Below are positions 25,229 to 34,711 of a stretch of DNA of 64,000 nucleotides, in pieces. How positions within the stretch are numbered: position 1 is the first letter of the stretch; each line of letters begins with the position of its first letter. The position numbers and the translations under genes were made by a program. The notes under the pieces are model-generated. The model saw only the letters and a program-made list of their open reading frames with translations. It did not search any database and was not told where the DNA came from. Source of the stretch: Mycolicibacterium porcinum (GTDB lineage Bacteria; Actinomycetota; Actinomycetes; Mycobacteriales; Mycobacteriaceae); assembly GCA_002086835.1 (NCBI GenBank), contig MVIG01000002.1:124001-188000 (forward strand), given 5' to 3'.

Positions 25229-26713
25229 CTACCCGAGCGTGAACGGGTCGCGGGTTGCCCCGGACAGCTCCACCCACACCGCTTTGGTCTCGGTGAAGTC
25301 CTTCACGGCGTCGATGCCGTTCTCCCGGCCGATACCGCTGTGGCCGACACCGCCGAATGGAACATGCGGTGCCACAACGCGATAAGCGTTGACCCAGACC
25401 GTCCCGGCCCGGAGTTTGGCGGCAACGCGGTGGGCCCGGTGGACGTCCTTGGTCCATACCGATGCGGCCAGACCGAACTCAGTGGAGTTGGCGGCGGCGA
25501 TGGCCTCGTCCTCGTCGGAGAACGTCATCACCGCCAGCACGGGCCCGAAGATCTCCTCGGCGACGGCCCGCATCGACGGGTCGACACCGGTCAGCACCGT
25601 CGGCTTGACGAAAAGGCCGCCGAGCTCGCTGTCTGGCTCGCCGCCGTAGGCGATCGTGGCGCCCTGTTCGCGGGCAGAAGCGAAGTGCGACAACACTTTC
25701 TCATATTGCGGCTGATTGGATACCGGGCCCATCTCGGTCGCCGGATCCTTCGGGTCGCCGAGTTTGATGGTCGAAGCCCGCGCCACGATCCGCTGCACCA
25801 GTGCGTCGGCGACGCTTTCGTGGACCAACAACCGCGACCCGGCCAGGCAGGTCTGCCCGGTGGCCGCGAACACACCGGCGATCACGCCGTTGGCCGCGGC
25901 GTCGAGGTCGGCGTCTTCGAACACCACCTGCGCGGACTTACCCCCGAGCTCCAGGGTGAACCGGGTCATGTTCTCGACTGCGGCCTTGCCGACCCGGATC
26001 CCGGTGTCCGTCGACCCGGTGAACGCGATCTTGTCCACACCAGGATGTGACGCCAACGCGGCACCGGTCTGCGGGCCCCAGCCGGTGACGACATTGATCA
26101 CGCCCGGCGGAAAACCCGCCTCCGCGAACAGCTTTGCGAACGCCAGCGTCGAGGTAGGGGTGTGGTCGCTGGGTTTCACCACGAACGTGCAGCCTGCGGC
26201 CAGGCCTGCGGCCAGCTTCCAGGTCAGTAGTAGGAGGGGCGAGTTCCACGGGGTGATCGCCCCGACTACGCCGACCGGCTCGTGCCGGGTGTAGACGAGA
26301 TAGTTGGGCTTGTCGACCGGGACGACCTCGCCCTCGAGCTTGTCGGCCAGTCCGGCGTAATAGAAGTAGTAGTCCGGTAGCGCCCGCATCTGGCCGACCA
26401 TCTCGCGGGTCAGCTTGCCGCCGTCGCGCACCTCCAGCTCGGCCAGCTGCTCAGCGTCGCGTGCGATGAGCTCGCCGAGGCGCCACAGCAGCTTGCCGCG
26501 TGCGGACGCGGTGAGCGCACCCCACGGCCCGTCGAGCGTAGCGCGAGCGGCGGCCACCGCGCGGTCGATATCGGCGGCGCCGCCGTCGGGCACGCGAGCC
26601 CAAGTCTGGCCGGTGAACGGGTCCACGCTGTCGTAGGTCGCCCCCGACGCGGCAGTCGTGGACTCGCCCCCGATCAGGAGCTCGAACTCGACCAGTTGCT
26701 GGGTTTCAGTCAT
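25229..26713 (-). CDS. Aldehyde dehydrogenase
   Basis: This 494-residue NAD(P)-dependent aldehyde dehydrogenase has PWNSPLLLLTWKLAAGLAAG (about 155), FTGSTDTG (about 230), the general-base Glu in LELGGKS (about 255) and the nucleophilic Cys in GQTCLAGSR (about 290). ATG 26713 fits the family; the longer frame upstream is Pro/Arg-rich shadow. In this operon it could oxidise the semialdehyde released by the HpaI-type aldolase or an aldehyde from side-chain cleavage. Confidence 0.9.
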   Translation of the reverse strand: MTETQQLVEFELLIGGESTTAASGATYDSVDPFTGQTWARVPDGGAADIDRAVAAARATLDGPWGALTASARGKLLWRLGELIARDAEQLAELEVRDGGKLTREMVGQMRALPDYYFYYAGLADKLEGEVVPVDKPNYLVYTRHEPVGVVGAITPWNSPLLLLTWKLAAGLAAGCTFVVKPSDHTPTSTLAFAKLFAEAGFPPGVINVVTGWGPQTGAALASHPGVDKIAFTGSTDTGIRVGKAAVENMTRFTLELGGKSAQVVFEDADLDAAANGVIAGVFAATGQTCLAGSRLLVHESVADALVQRIVARASTIKLGDPKDPATEMGPVSNQPQYEKVLSHFASAREQGATIAYGGEPDSELGGLFVKPTVLTGVDPSMRAVAEEIFGPVLAVMTFSDEDEAIAAANSTEFGLAASVWTKDVHRAHRVAAKLRAGTVWVNAYRVVAPHVPFGGVGHSGIGRENGIDAVKDFTETKAVWVELSGATRDPFTLG

Positions 26714-26720
26714 ATGCGCC

Positions 26721-27503
26721 TCATCGAGTTCGCGGCTTCTTCTTGTTGTTGAGGGAGTCGGGGGTGGCACCGGCGTTGCCCAGGTCGGTGTAGAACTTGC
26801 CGTTTCGGGCGGCGAGAGTCGGCGTGAGGTCGCGGGCCTCCCACATCGCGCGGACCGTGCCCTGGATGCCGGCGGGCCGGCGGGCGGCAATCTCGGCGGC
26901 CAATTCCGCGGCACGTGCCCGCAGTTGATCGTCGGGAACCACCTCGGTGACGATGCCGATCCGCAGCGCAGTCTGAGCCGTCATCCGTTCCTCGCTGCCC
27001 AGTAGGGCCCAGCGCATCACTTCGCCGTAGGGCACGCCGAGGGGAAGCATCCCCATCGGCTCCAGTGCAGAGACGATGCCCGCGTTGGCGTGGGGGTCGA
27101 AGAATGTGGTGGTCTCGGCGCAGATCGAGAAGTCACATTCGTTGACGAAGTACATCGCACCGCCGGCGACGATGCCGTGCAATGCCCCGATCACCGGCTT
27201 CCACACCCTGTGCGCCTTCGGTCCCAGCAGCTCGCCCGGATCCTCCTGGTTGAAGATGGACTTGTGTTTCCACCAAGTCCCTTGGGCGACGTCGATGCCG
27301 GTGCAGAAGGCGCGCTCACCGTTGGCTTGTAGCACCGCGACGTGGATGTCGTCGTCGTCGCGGACCCGGGCCCACACCGTGGCGAGATCGGCGGCCATCT
27401 GTTCGGTGAAGCTGTTCAACTTTTCGGGACGGTTGAGCGCCACGGTGGCGACGTGGTCGCTCACGTGAAACTCGATGGTCTCCAGGTCGGTGGTGTTGGT
27501 CAC
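26721..27503 (-). CDS. Enoyl-CoA hydratase/isomerase family protein
   Basis: This 260-residue crotonase-fold protein has NRPEKLNSF, AFCTGIDVAQG (about 67-77), HGIVAGGAMYFVNECDF (about 105) and ADIxF-equivalent AETTTFFDPHANAG. Substrate unknown; it belongs to the ring/side-chain degradation operon. GTG start inside a GTGA overlap with the ligase stop, so the ligase and hydratase are translationally coupled. The C-terminus is basic (NNKKKPRTR). Confidence 0.88.
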   Translation of the reverse strand: MTNTTDLETIEFHVSDHVATVALNRPEKLNSFTEQMAADLATVWARVRDDDDIHVAVLQANGERAFCTGIDVAQGTWWKHKSIFNQEDPGELLGPKAHRVWKPVIGALHGIVAGGAMYFVNECDFSICAETTTFFDPHANAGIVSALEPMGMLPLGVPYGEVMRWALLGSEERMTAQTALRIGIVTEVVPDDQLRARAAELAAEIAARRPAGIQGTVRAMWEARDLTPTLAARNGKFYTDLGNAGATPDSLNNKKKPRTR

Positions 27504-29074
27504 GGGTGCTCCTTCGTTGATCCGGTGGATACCGGCATCATCGCATTGTCGTCGACGACATGGTTCACCTGGTTAGCGATCTCGCGTTTGAGGATCTTTC
27601 CGGCCGGGCCCAGCGGGAACTCGCTCCAGAACAGGAACCGCCGCGGCTGCTTGTAGCCGGCCAGTTCGGCGCGACACAACGTGGCCAGTTCTGTGCTGAG
27701 CGCGTCTCGGTCGGTGACATCCGACTTGGGGATGATCACTGCAACCGGCGTCTCACCCCACTCCGGGTCCGGAGCTCCGACCACTGCCACCAGGTCGACT
27801 CCGGCGTGGTGCGCAATGACCCGTTCGATCTCGGCGGGATACACGTTGAAGCCGCCGGAGATGATCATGTCGGTCTTGCGGCCGGTGATGTGCAGATAGC
27901 CGTCCTCGTCGAGATAGCCGAGGTCGCCGCTGCGCAGTCCGTCTGGCCGGAACGTCTCGGCGGTCTGCTCGGGCCGGTTCCAGTACCCGACGGCGTTGGC
28001 GGGGCTCGCGATCACGATCTCGCCGACCTCGCCGGTGGCGGCGTCGTTGCCGTCCGAGTCGACGACCCGGATCACGCACATGGGTGTTTCCCGACCGCAG
28101 GAGGTGGCGATCGACGTCCGGCCCGCGACGATATCGCGATGATCCTGCGGGGTGAGGATGGTGGCCTGGCCGCCGCACTCGGTCAGCCCGTAGCGCTGCT
28201 GCAGATCGCAGCCGAGCAGGTCCATCGCCTTGCGGGCCAGGCCCGGTGGTACCGGTGCCGAACCGTAGGAAATCCGTCGCAGGCTGGACATGTCCCGCGG
28301 CGGACCGTCCTCCAGGATGGCCAGGGCGCGATGCAGCATCGTCGGGATGAATGTGGTGAACGTGATTCTGCTGTGTTCGATCTCGTCGATCACGGCCTGC
28401 GGGTCGAAACGCTGGTGGATCACCATGGTCTGGCCGAGATACAGCCAGGACACGGTGCGCACCATGCCGCCCGCGGTGAAGAACGGGGTGGTCGCCAGCA
28501 TGACGTCCGAGCGGTTGGCCTCGGTGACCAGATTCGTGTCGGCGGCCTGGTAGAGCAGTGCGCGATGGGTGTGCATCACCCCTTTGGCGCGGCCGGTGGT
28601 GCCGCTGGTGTAGAGGATCACGGCGACGTCGTCGGGAGCGATGTCGGCCGGGGGAACGCTGGGATCTGCTGCCGCCAAGGATGATTCGTAATCCGGTCCG
28701 ATGGTCATGACCACGCCGAGACCGGTCAGTTCGTTGTGGAACTTCTCCGCGTGGTCAGCGTGGATGATCACCGCCCGCGCGCCGGAATCGTCGCGGACAT
28801 GGGCCACCTCGTCGGGGGCCAGCCGGATGTTGACCGGAACGGCGACCAGCCCGGCCTTGGCCAGACCGAACGAGATTTCAGGCCATTCAATGCAGTTGCG
28901 GGCGATCACCATCACCCGGTCCCCGGGCGTCAGCCCCCGGGTAGTCAGGTGGTTGGCGAGCCGCCGGGCCCGTTCGTCGACCTGGGACCAGGTGTGTACT
29001 CGGTCGGCGTCGACGAGCGCGGTCTTGTCTGGGTAGCGGCGGGCGTTGTTGGCCGCGATGTCTCCGATGAGCAT
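27500..29074 (-). CDS. Acyl-CoA ligase (AMP-binding, class I adenylate-forming)
   Basis: This 524-residue protein has the P-loop VILYTSGTTGRAKGVMHTH (about 152-170), A5/A7 region RYGLTECGG and SGDLGYLDEDGYLHITGR, hinge GGFNVYPAEIE (about 415) and the C-terminal catalytic Lys in GPAGKILKREI. It activates a carboxylic acid as acyl-CoA. In context it is probably the entry enzyme for the aromatic or cyclic acid handled by this operon. Confidence 0.9.
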   Translation of the reverse strand: MLIGDIAANNARRYPDKTALVDADRVHTWSQVDERARRLANHLTTRGLTPGDRVMVIARNCIEWPEISFGLAKAGLVAVPVNIRLAPDEVAHVRDDSGARAVIIHADHAEKFHNELTGLGVVMTIGPDYESSLAAADPSVPPADIAPDDVAVILYTSGTTGRAKGVMHTHRALLYQAADTNLVTEANRSDVMLATTPFFTAGGMVRTVSWLYLGQTMVIHQRFDPQAVIDEIEHSRITFTTFIPTMLHRALAILEDGPPRDMSSLRRISYGSAPVPPGLARKAMDLLGCDLQQRYGLTECGGQATILTPQDHRDIVAGRTSIATSCGRETPMCVIRVVDSDGNDAATGEVGEIVIASPANAVGYWNRPEQTAETFRPDGLRSGDLGYLDEDGYLHITGRKTDMIISGGFNVYPAEIERVIAHHAGVDLVAVVGAPDPEWGETPVAVIIPKSDVTDRDALSTELATLCRAELAGYKQPRRFLFWSEFPLGPAGKILKREIANQVNHVVDDNAMMPVSTGSTKEHP

Positions 29075-29090
29075 CAGATCAGGAAGTCCT

Positions 29091-29612
29091 TCAAATCAGG
29101 AATGCCAGGGTCTCGACCGGACCACCGGCATCGATCAGGTTGACGATCTTGCGGATCAGCCATGGTCCGTCGGGTGAGCGGCGAACGGTGTGAGTTACCC
29201 GTCCGGCCCAGAAGCGTTGCCGAATACGGTATTCAAACAGGGCGAAATTGGATTCGATCGTGATGATGTCGCGGTCTTCTTCGATGACCTCGGAGTTGGA
29301 CAACATTCGTCGCATCACCGAGGGCGGCGTCTGGGAGTGCCGGTTGCCGGTGTTGAGTTGAGCCACCCGGCTCTTGATCCGCCGCCGGTTGTCGTTGATA
29401 TAGGCCAGCGTGGTCCGGGGGTTGTCGTCGGGGTGCATGGGGACGCGGTACTCGACCCGGTCGTCGTCATCGGCCCACAGCGCTTCCCACTCCGAGTAGC
29501 GGCCTTCGTCGGCCAGCCGGGCCTCGAGGTAGAGAAACGACAGGATCTCGGCGTCCGGAACCGGCCGCAGGATGGGGCGGACCCGGGGCGAAGTGTCAGC
29601 GGTCACGGTCAT
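29091..29612 (-). CDS. Ring-hydroxylating dioxygenase, small (beta) subunit
   Basis: This 173-residue protein has the NTF2-like fold of aromatic dioxygenase beta subunits: SFLYLEARLADEGRYSEWEAL (about 25-45), WADDDDRVEYRVP, and the strongly typical RRIKSRVAQLNTGNRHSQTPPS-type loop. ATG 29612 lies in an ATGA overlap with the alpha gene. It is structural, and assembles as alpha3beta3 with the product of 29609-30898. Confidence 0.88.
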   Translation of the reverse strand: MTVTADTSPRVRPILRPVPDAEILSFLYLEARLADEGRYSEWEALWADDDDRVEYRVPMHPDDNPRTTLAYINDNRRRIKSRVAQLNTGNRHSQTPPSVMRRMLSNSEVIEEDRDIITIESNFALFEYRIRQRFWAGRVTHTVRRSPDGPWLIRKIVNLIDAGGPVETLAFLI

Positions 29613-30898
29613 GCCTCCCCGCCGACGACGGCCGCCCACCGGGAGTAGAACCCGCGTTGTGGCGTCTCGGCGCTCTTGTCCCGGTTGATGATTCCGGTTT
29701 CGTCGGTAATGTCGTCACTCACGCCGCGAGCCAGTATCAGCCATTCCGGCAGTTCCGCGGCAAGCCCGGCTTGGTTGCGCATCCCGATCTCACCGTCATC
29801 GGCGATGAGGAAGCCCGCCGGGCCCATCGCACCTTCAGATCGGCGCAGTGTGCGTTCGTTGAGGGCATCCTGGCCCGGAATCAGTACCGCGGTGGTGTAG
29901 GCGATGGTCCGGTCGGGAGCCTGCGGCTCGACGAACATGACATTCATCTCGGCCAGGAACAGATTCGGCCAGATCAACGTGTGCGGCGGGCCGACCACCA
30001 GAGCGTCGTGCGCCTGTTCGGGACCGTAGGCGCCTTCCAGGGCCTCCACGTAGCCGGCTAGCTTGGTGCGGGGGATCCGCCCATACCAGACGAATTCCTC
30101 ATCGAGCTTGCGGTATTCGTCGCTGTAGTCGATCTCTGAGTGCCCGTTGCCGAGATCGCGCACCAGCACGTCGACCTTGGTGGGGACATGTGACACCTTG
30201 GCCGGCTTGATCGCGTCATACACCGAGGCGTGTGTGAACAGGGCATGGTAGCCGTCAACGTTGTTCTCCACCACCATCTTCCAGTTGGCGTGGTGCAGAT
30301 GCTTCATCCAATTGGCGCGCAGGTCGATCTTGCGTGTGGGAGACAGGTTCAGGAGGCGGTCGATGGCGCGGGTGGCGTTGCCGAGGTGTTCGAGTAGCGA
30401 CGGCCCATCGGGGGCGAGCGACGCGAAGACGAACCCGCCGTAGTCGTCCACCCGCGGCGCCTGCGCCAGGCCCAATTCGGCGCGCAGCTCGCGGTAGGTG
30501 TCACCGTAGCCCTCACGCATCGGAACACCTTGCAGTGCACCGGTATTGCTGAAAGTCCAGCCATGGTATGGGCACCGGAACGAGTTGGCGTTGCCGATCT
30601 CGGCGTTGCACAGCTTGTTGGCACGGTGGGTGCAGCGGTTGAGTAGCACCCTGACGACGCCGTCCTTGCCGCGCACCACCACGACGGGGTCATGGCCGAT
30701 GAATCGCGTGAGGTAGTCACCTGGCTCGCTGACCTCGCTCTCGTGGGCCACATAGACCCAGCCGGTCTTGAAGATGGTCTCGATCTCGCGCCGGAAGATG
30801 TCAGCGGAGGTGTAAACCGAGCCGTGCACGCGATCGGAATGGACGATTCTGCTGACGTCGAAATCGTCGACTTCAGGAGCGGATTCGAGAGTTGTCAC
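29609..30898 (-). CDS. Ring-hydroxylating dioxygenase, large (alpha) subunit
   Basis: This 429-residue Rieske oxygenase has both centres in one chain: Rieske C-T-H-x17-C-P-Y-H (CTHRANKL...CPYHGWTF, about 91-113) and the catalytic motif NNVDGYHALFTH (about 213-224, N-x2-D-x2-H-x4-H). It belongs with benzoate, phenylpropionate and related aromatic-acid dioxygenases. It makes a useful contrast to the split pairs in the same window. No ferredoxin or reductase gene is adjacent, so electrons must come from elsewhere. No cis-diol dehydrogenase is next to it. Confidence 0.92.
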   Translation of the reverse strand: MTTLESAPEVDDFDVSRIVHSDRVHGSVYTSADIFRREIETIFKTGWVYVAHESEVSEPGDYLTRFIGHDPVVVVRGKDGVVRVLLNRCTHRANKLCNAEIGNANSFRCPYHGWTFSNTGALQGVPMREGYGDTYRELRAELGLAQAPRVDDYGGFVFASLAPDGPSLLEHLGNATRAIDRLLNLSPTRKIDLRANWMKHLHHANWKMVVENNVDGYHALFTHASVYDAIKPAKVSHVPTKVDVLVRDLGNGHSEIDYSDEYRKLDEEFVWYGRIPRTKLAGYVEALEGAYGPEQAHDALVVGPPHTLIWPNLFLAEMNVMFVEPQAPDRTIAYTTAVLIPGQDALNERTLRRSEGAMGPAGFLIADDGEIGMRNQAGLAAELPEWLILARGVSDDITDETGIINRDKSAETPQRGFYSRWAAVVGGEA

Positions 30899-31335
30899 TG
30901 GTCCTCCAGGGTGTCGATGGCTGGTATCGCGACGTCGCCGAGGCGGCGGAAGCCGATGCTCACCGCGGTACCGATACCCGGTGCGGTGTCCGTGGGCTGC
31001 ACGGTCGTCATCACCAGGCGGTGCCCGCTGTCCAGTTCGGTGTCGACGATCGGGTAGGGGATCTGCGCGCGAACCAATCCGGGCTCGCGCCGGTGCATGA
31101 GGGTCGCGGAGTGTACTGTCCCGCGTAATTCAACTGCACACCAATTTGTTTCGGCATCGCCGCAGCGGTCGCATATTTCCTGATCGAGTTCGAGGGGCTG
31201 AGCACAGCCTGCGCAGAACGGCAGCACGAGCTCGCCACGATGGGCGGCCTCGTAGAGCGGCGCCAGCGAATCCCCGTCGACGGTAGGCGCAAGGGTGTTG
31301 TCCAGCAGCCAATCCTGCGTCGTCACGGTGGTCAT
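30895..31335 (-). CDS. DUF35 zinc-ribbon/OB-fold protein (aldolase partner)
   Basis: This 146-residue protein has a rubredoxin-like zinc ribbon (CAGC at about 41-44 and CDRC at about 55-58) followed by an OB-fold (ELRGTVHSATLMHR). DUF35 proteins pair with thiolase-fold enzymes. In cholesterol degradation the DUF35 domain of ChsH2 is needed for the retro-aldolase Ltp2. It overlaps the thiolase-like gene by 4 bp upstream and the dioxygenase alpha gene by 4 bp downstream, so it is tightly coupled to both. Confidence 0.88.
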   Translation of the reverse strand: MTTVTTQDWLLDNTLAPTVDGDSLAPLYEAAHRGELVLPFCAGCAQPLELDQEICDRCGDAETNWCAVELRGTVHSATLMHRREPGLVRAQIPYPIVDTELDSGHRLVMTTVQPTDTAPGIGTAVSIGFRRLGDVAIPAIDTLEDQ

Positions 31336-32486
31336 GCCGCCCGCTCCAGCACCAGCGCGGCGTGGTGGTCCAGTCGACCACCGATGCCGCCGACCAGGGC
31401 GACGGCGGCGTTCGGTACCTGGCGATTGCCTCCGGCGCCGCGCAATTGGATGACCGCCTCGGCCAGCGGGGTCATGCCCTGCAGATAGAAGCCGGACAGC
31501 TGACCGCCGCCGGTATTGGTGGGCAGGGTCCCACCAGGGCCGGTCTGGCCGTCACGCACGAAGTCGCCTGCCGGTACTGCGCCGGTGAGACGGTATTCGT
31601 CGAGCAGCAGCAGCGTCACGATCGAGAACGGATCGTAGAGTTCGGCGATATCGAGGTCTGAACGGCTCATACCGGCCTGATCGAGTGCGTCGTCCACCGC
31701 ACTACGGCCGCCTCCGAACCACGACTCTGCTCCCGCGCGTCGTCGGCGCACCGGATGCTGGCGGCCGGTGCCCCGCACCCGGAGCCGGGCCGGGCCTGTC
31801 GAAGGCTGATTGGTCAGCAGCACAGCGACTGCCCCGTTCACCGGTCGGGCGCAGTCGAGCAGCCGCAGTGGCTCGGCGATCATCGGGCTGGCGTCGTAGC
31901 CGGCCTCGTCGAGGGGTTCGCGGTTGACGGCATCCGGGTTGTCGCGCGCCCAGCGTCGCGCCGTAACAGCAACGGAGCGTAACGCGGCAGGGTCGGTGCC
32001 CGTCGTGTGCAGCCACCGCTGCGCCAACAACGCGTATGTCGGTACCGAGCCGAGCAGTCCGGAGGCGCGTTCCAATCCGCGGACCCCGGCGTTGCCGCCA
32101 CTCTGCGCATACGTGGAACCGGCGCCCTTGCCTGCGACCAGCGGTGCATCAGCGAAGACACAGAGCACGGTAGATGCTTCTCCAGTGGCGATCGCATGGC
32201 GAGCGCGTTGGATCATTGCAATGGTGGTGGCGCCCTTGATCTCGACGTGTTCGAGCAGTCGCAGATCCCGGAAGCCACCTGCGGCGGCGAAACCGACACC
32301 GAGCCGGTCTGGGCGTACACCCTGTGAGGAACCGACGAGGAGCCCGTCAACGTCGGCGCGACCGATTTGAGCGTCGGTCAGCGCGGCGGTGCTCGCCTCG
32401 GTGGCCAACCGTAACGGTGTGGCGCCGGGCCGCAGCGACATCGCCGTCATCCCCAGGCCGATCAGATCCACCTCGGACGGGCTCAT
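31332..32486 (-). CDS. Thiolase-fold protein (probable Ltp2-type retro-aldolase)
   Basis: This 384-residue thiolase-superfamily protein has an N-terminal DVDGLLVGSSQG segment (about 45) and C-terminal domain DIAELYDPFSIVTLLLLDEY, and GGQLSGFYLQGMTPLAEAV with the conserved GG-L-G pattern. At the position of the thiolase nucleophile the sequence is HVEIKGATTIA, without a cysteine, so normal thiolysis is unlikely. With its coupled DUF35 protein it resembles Ltp2-ChsH2, which splits a beta-hydroxyacyl-CoA. The alternative is a non-catalytic lipid-transfer protein. Start ATG 32486 overlaps the upstream small gene. Confidence 0.83.
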   Translation of the reverse strand: MSPSEVDLIGLGMTAMSLRPGATPLRLATEASTAALTDAQIGRADVDGLLVGSSQGVRPDRLGVGFAAAGGFRDLRLLEHVEIKGATTIAMIQRARHAIATGEASTVLCVFADAPLVAGKGAGSTYAQSGGNAGVRGLERASGLLGSVPTYALLAQRWLHTTGTDPAALRSVAVTARRWARDNPDAVNREPLDEAGYDASPMIAEPLRLLDCARPVNGAVAVLLTNQPSTGPARLRVRGTGRQHPVRRRRAGAESWFGGGRSAVDDALDQAGMSRSDLDIAELYDPFSIVTLLLLDEYRLTGAVPAGDFVRDGQTGPGGTLPTNTGGGQLSGFYLQGMTPLAEAVIQLRGAGGNRQVPNAAVALVGGIGGRLDHHAALVLERAA

Positions 32487-32743
32487 GACTGCCCCCGAGG
32501 CCGACGCGCGCCTTGTCCAGGTTCAGACCGGTAGTTGCCGACGCGCAGCCAATTTTCGCGATCCTCCGCGGTGGCTTGCGTGAAACTCGCGAGTTCCAGC
32601 GGACATAGGTAAACGTGCTCGCCGCTCTCCAAGTCTTCTACCAGCAGGCGTGGGCCGTTGCCGTTGACATCCAGCGACACCCGCACGGCCGCGAACTCAT
32701 TCACCAACTCGGCGAGCTCGCGACGTCCGGCAGAAGTGTTCAC
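32483..32743 (-). CDS. Small conserved-looking protein of unknown function
   Basis: This 86-residue protein (NTSAGRRELAELVNEFAAVR at the N-terminus, then GPRLLVEDLESGEHVYLCPLELASF) has no recognised domain. It looks like a compact alpha/beta protein; the one cysteine is in YLCPLE. GTG 32743 is chosen; the frame continues to ATG 32779 but with less convincing sequence. It is the first gene of the long minus-strand operon and overlaps the thiolase-like gene by 4 bp, so it is probably an accessory factor of that enzyme. The second thiolase/DUF35 module also carries a small gene (47830). Confidence 0.6.
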   Translation of the reverse strand: MNTSAGRRELAELVNEFAAVRVSLDVNGNGPRLLVEDLESGEHVYLCPLELASFTQATAEDRENWLRVGNYRSEPGQGARRPRGQS

Positions 32744-32895
32744 CTGCCCAGTTTTACCGCATATGACTGTCAGAAGCAATGCAATGAGTGCCGTCGATGG
32801 GAGATGCAGAACGGGCCGGAGTGGGCGGTTTCAGTGGTTATCTACCGGGGAACATGGCACCATTGACGGGTGAGCGGGGGGCCGAGACAATAAGT

Positions 32896-32909
32896 TGACA
32901 TGATTGTCA
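32896..32909. promoter_or_regulatory. TGAC-N6-GTCA palindrome, site 1
   Basis: TGAC-ATGATT-GTCA, 25 bp before the start of the C-C hydrolase gene, in the divergent promoter shared with the long minus-strand operon. The same pattern occurs twice before 35599, and the match extends to the flank (GTCAGAA here and in inverted orientation at site 3). Likely operator of a pathway regulator that is not encoded next to it. Confidence 0.6.
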
Positions 32910-32933
32910 GAAGGATGATCAGGAAGGGTTGAG

Positions 32934-33863
32934 ATGACCCAAGCGCAGGCGCCGCACACCGCGGCCGACGGGAACGCCGGGCAGGACGCCGACAACTACC
33001 GCAGCATCTGGATGTATCTGAAGGAACTCGAGTTCCGTCAGGGCTTCGTCGACGTCCCGGTCAATGGCGCCGTCGTGCGAACGCGGTACGCCGAGGCCGG
33101 CGCTGGATCGGACAAGCCACACGCGATCCTGCTGCACGGCACCGGCGGGCACTGGGAGACGTTCGCGCCCAACCTCGCCGCGTTGAGCAAGCATTTCCAT
33201 TGCGTGGCCATCGACATGGTGGGCAACGGTTTCTCCGACAAGCCGGACTATGACTACGAGATCGCGGTATACGTCGAGCATGTGCTCGGGGTGATGAACC
33301 ATTTCGGAATGGCGTCGGCCAGCTTCGTGGCGATGTCGCTGGGCGCATTCGTCGCCTCCGCCGTATCGGTGGGCCACCCCGACCGGGTGGACAAGGTGAT
33401 CCTGATGTCGCCGGCGGGCCGGGAAGCCTCGGCCTCGAACATGGCGCGTATTCGTGCCGAACGCACCAAGGCGGTCAACGAGCCGACGTGGGAGTCGCTG
33501 CACGCCGTGTTCGCCCACCTGATCGCCGACGAGGCCAATCGGCTTCCGGACCTGATCGGTTTGCGCCAGTCGATCTACCGGCGTGAGGACACTCGCAACA
33601 CCATCGATCGGCTGCTGATCCTGCAGGACGAGAAGGTGCGCAATCGCAACCTCATCCCGGACGACAAATGGCGCGGCATCACCGCACCCGTGATGATCGT
33701 CTCGTCCGGTAAGGATCACGGCGTGTACCAGGACACCGCGCGCACCATCGCGGAGCTGATTCCGAATTCCGAGGTGTTCGAGATGCCGTCGGTTCGGCAC
33801 TGGCCACATTTCGAGGATCCCGAAGCGTTCAACACCGCTGCGGTCGAGTTCCTGACCAGATGA
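32934..33863 (+). CDS. Alpha/beta hydrolase, probable meta-cleavage C-C hydrolase
   Basis: This 309-residue protein is of the MhpC/BphD/HsaD type: oxyanion segment [12 protein letters not shown] (about 64-75), [12 protein letters not shown] after strand 4, nucleophile elbow [10 protein letters not shown] (Ser near 130), Asp in SSGKDHGVY and His in [13 protein letters not shown]. It is coupled by ATGA to an HpaH-type hydratase, which supports hydrolysis of a meta-ring-cleavage product to a 2-hydroxy-dienoate plus an acid. The extradiol dioxygenase that would make its substrate is not in the window. Confidence 0.83.
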   Translation: MTQAQAPHTAADGNAGQDADNYRSIWMYLKELEFRQGFVDVPVNGAVVRTRYAEAGAGSDKPHAILLHGTGGHWETFAPNLAALSKHFHCVAIDMVGNGFSDKPDYDYEIAVYVEHVLGVMNHFGMASASFVAMSLGAFVASAVSVGHPDRVDKVILMSPAGREASASNMARIRAERTKAVNEPTWESLHAVFAHLIADEANRLPDLIGLRQSIYRREDTRNTIDRLLILQDEKVRNRNLIPDDKWRGITAPVMIVSSGKDHGVYQDTARTIAELIPNSEVFEMPSVRHWPHFEDPEAFNTAAVEFLTR

Positions 33864-34711
33864 CCAGACCCGTTCCCGCTGCGCTCGACGATATCGCTCG
33901 TCGGCTGTATGAGGCCGAGCAGAATCGGAAGCCGATCCGGCAGCTGTCGCTGGACTATCCCGACATGACCATCGAGGACGCTTACGCCGTGCAGCGGGCG
34001 CTGGTAGCGCGCAAAGTCGCCGACGGCCGAAAGGTGAAGGGCCGCAAGATCGGTCTAACCTCCAAGGTGATGCAGCAGGCGGTGTCGATCGACGAGCCCG
34101 ACTACGGTGCGCTGTTCGACGACATGTTCTTCGAGGACGGTGGACGCGTGCCGCTCGGCCGATTCATCCGACCACGGGTCGAGGTCGAGTTGGCTTTCGT
34201 GCTCGGCGAGACGCTGCAAGGTCCGGATGTCACGTTGTTCGACGTGCTGCGCGCCACCGAGTTCGTCACCCCCGCGCTGGAAATCCTCGATGCAAGAGTG
34301 CAGATGTCGGATCCCGAGACTGGCCACCTGCGTACCATCGTCGACACCATTGCCGACAACGCCGCCGACGCGGGTCTGGTGCTGGGCGGGCGGGTGTTCC
34401 GGCCGTTGGACGTCGACCTGCGCTGGGTGTCGGCGCTGCTGCTGCGCAACGGCACCATCGAGGAGTCCGGGGTGGCTGCCGCGGTACTCAACCATCCAGG
34501 CAACGGCGTCGCATGGTTGGCGAACCGTCTGGCTCCGCATGGTGTTTCGTTACAGCGCGGCGAGGTGATCCTGTCCGGATCGTTCACCAAGCCGGTGTTC
34601 GCCGAACCGGGCGATACCTTCGTTGCCGACTACGGGCCGCTGGGCACTGTGTCGGTGTTGTTCGACCGGAGCCGCTCCGGCGGCGATACCGAGCCGGGTG
34701 AGGCCTCGTGA
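33860..34711 (+). CDS. hpaH: 2-oxo-hept-4-ene-1,7-dioate hydratase (HpaH-like)
   Basis: This 283-residue protein matches E. coli HpaH along its length by remembered sequence: [20 protein letters not shown] (about 30), [32 protein letters not shown] (about 79), [14 protein letters not shown] with the metal-binding Glu pair (about 103-116), TISDNAA-like [14 protein letters not shown], and [18 protein letters not shown]. It adds water to the 2-oxo-4-enoate. The close HpaH match suggests a dicarboxylic substrate rather than 2-hydroxypentadienoate. It overlaps both neighbours (ATGA and GTGA). Confidence 0.88.
   Translation: MTRPVPAALDDIARRLYEAEQNRKPIRQLSLDYPDMTIEDAYAVQRALVARKVADGRKVKGRKIGLTSKVMQQAVSIDEPDYGALFDDMFFEDGGRVPLGRFIRPRVEVELAFVLGETLQGPDVTLFDVLRATEFVTPALEILDARVQMSDPETGHLRTIVDTIADNAADAGLVLGGRVFRPLDVDLRWVSALLLRNGTIEESGVAAAVLNHPGNGVAWLANRLAPHGVSLQRGEVILSGSFTKPVFAEPGDTFVADYGPLGTVSVLFDRSRSGGDTEPGEAS

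Noticed and set aside
32919-33809. Minus-strand 296-codon frame opposite the C-C hydrolase
   Set aside because: Antisense shadow; the plus strand has full hydrolase motifs and overlapping operon starts.
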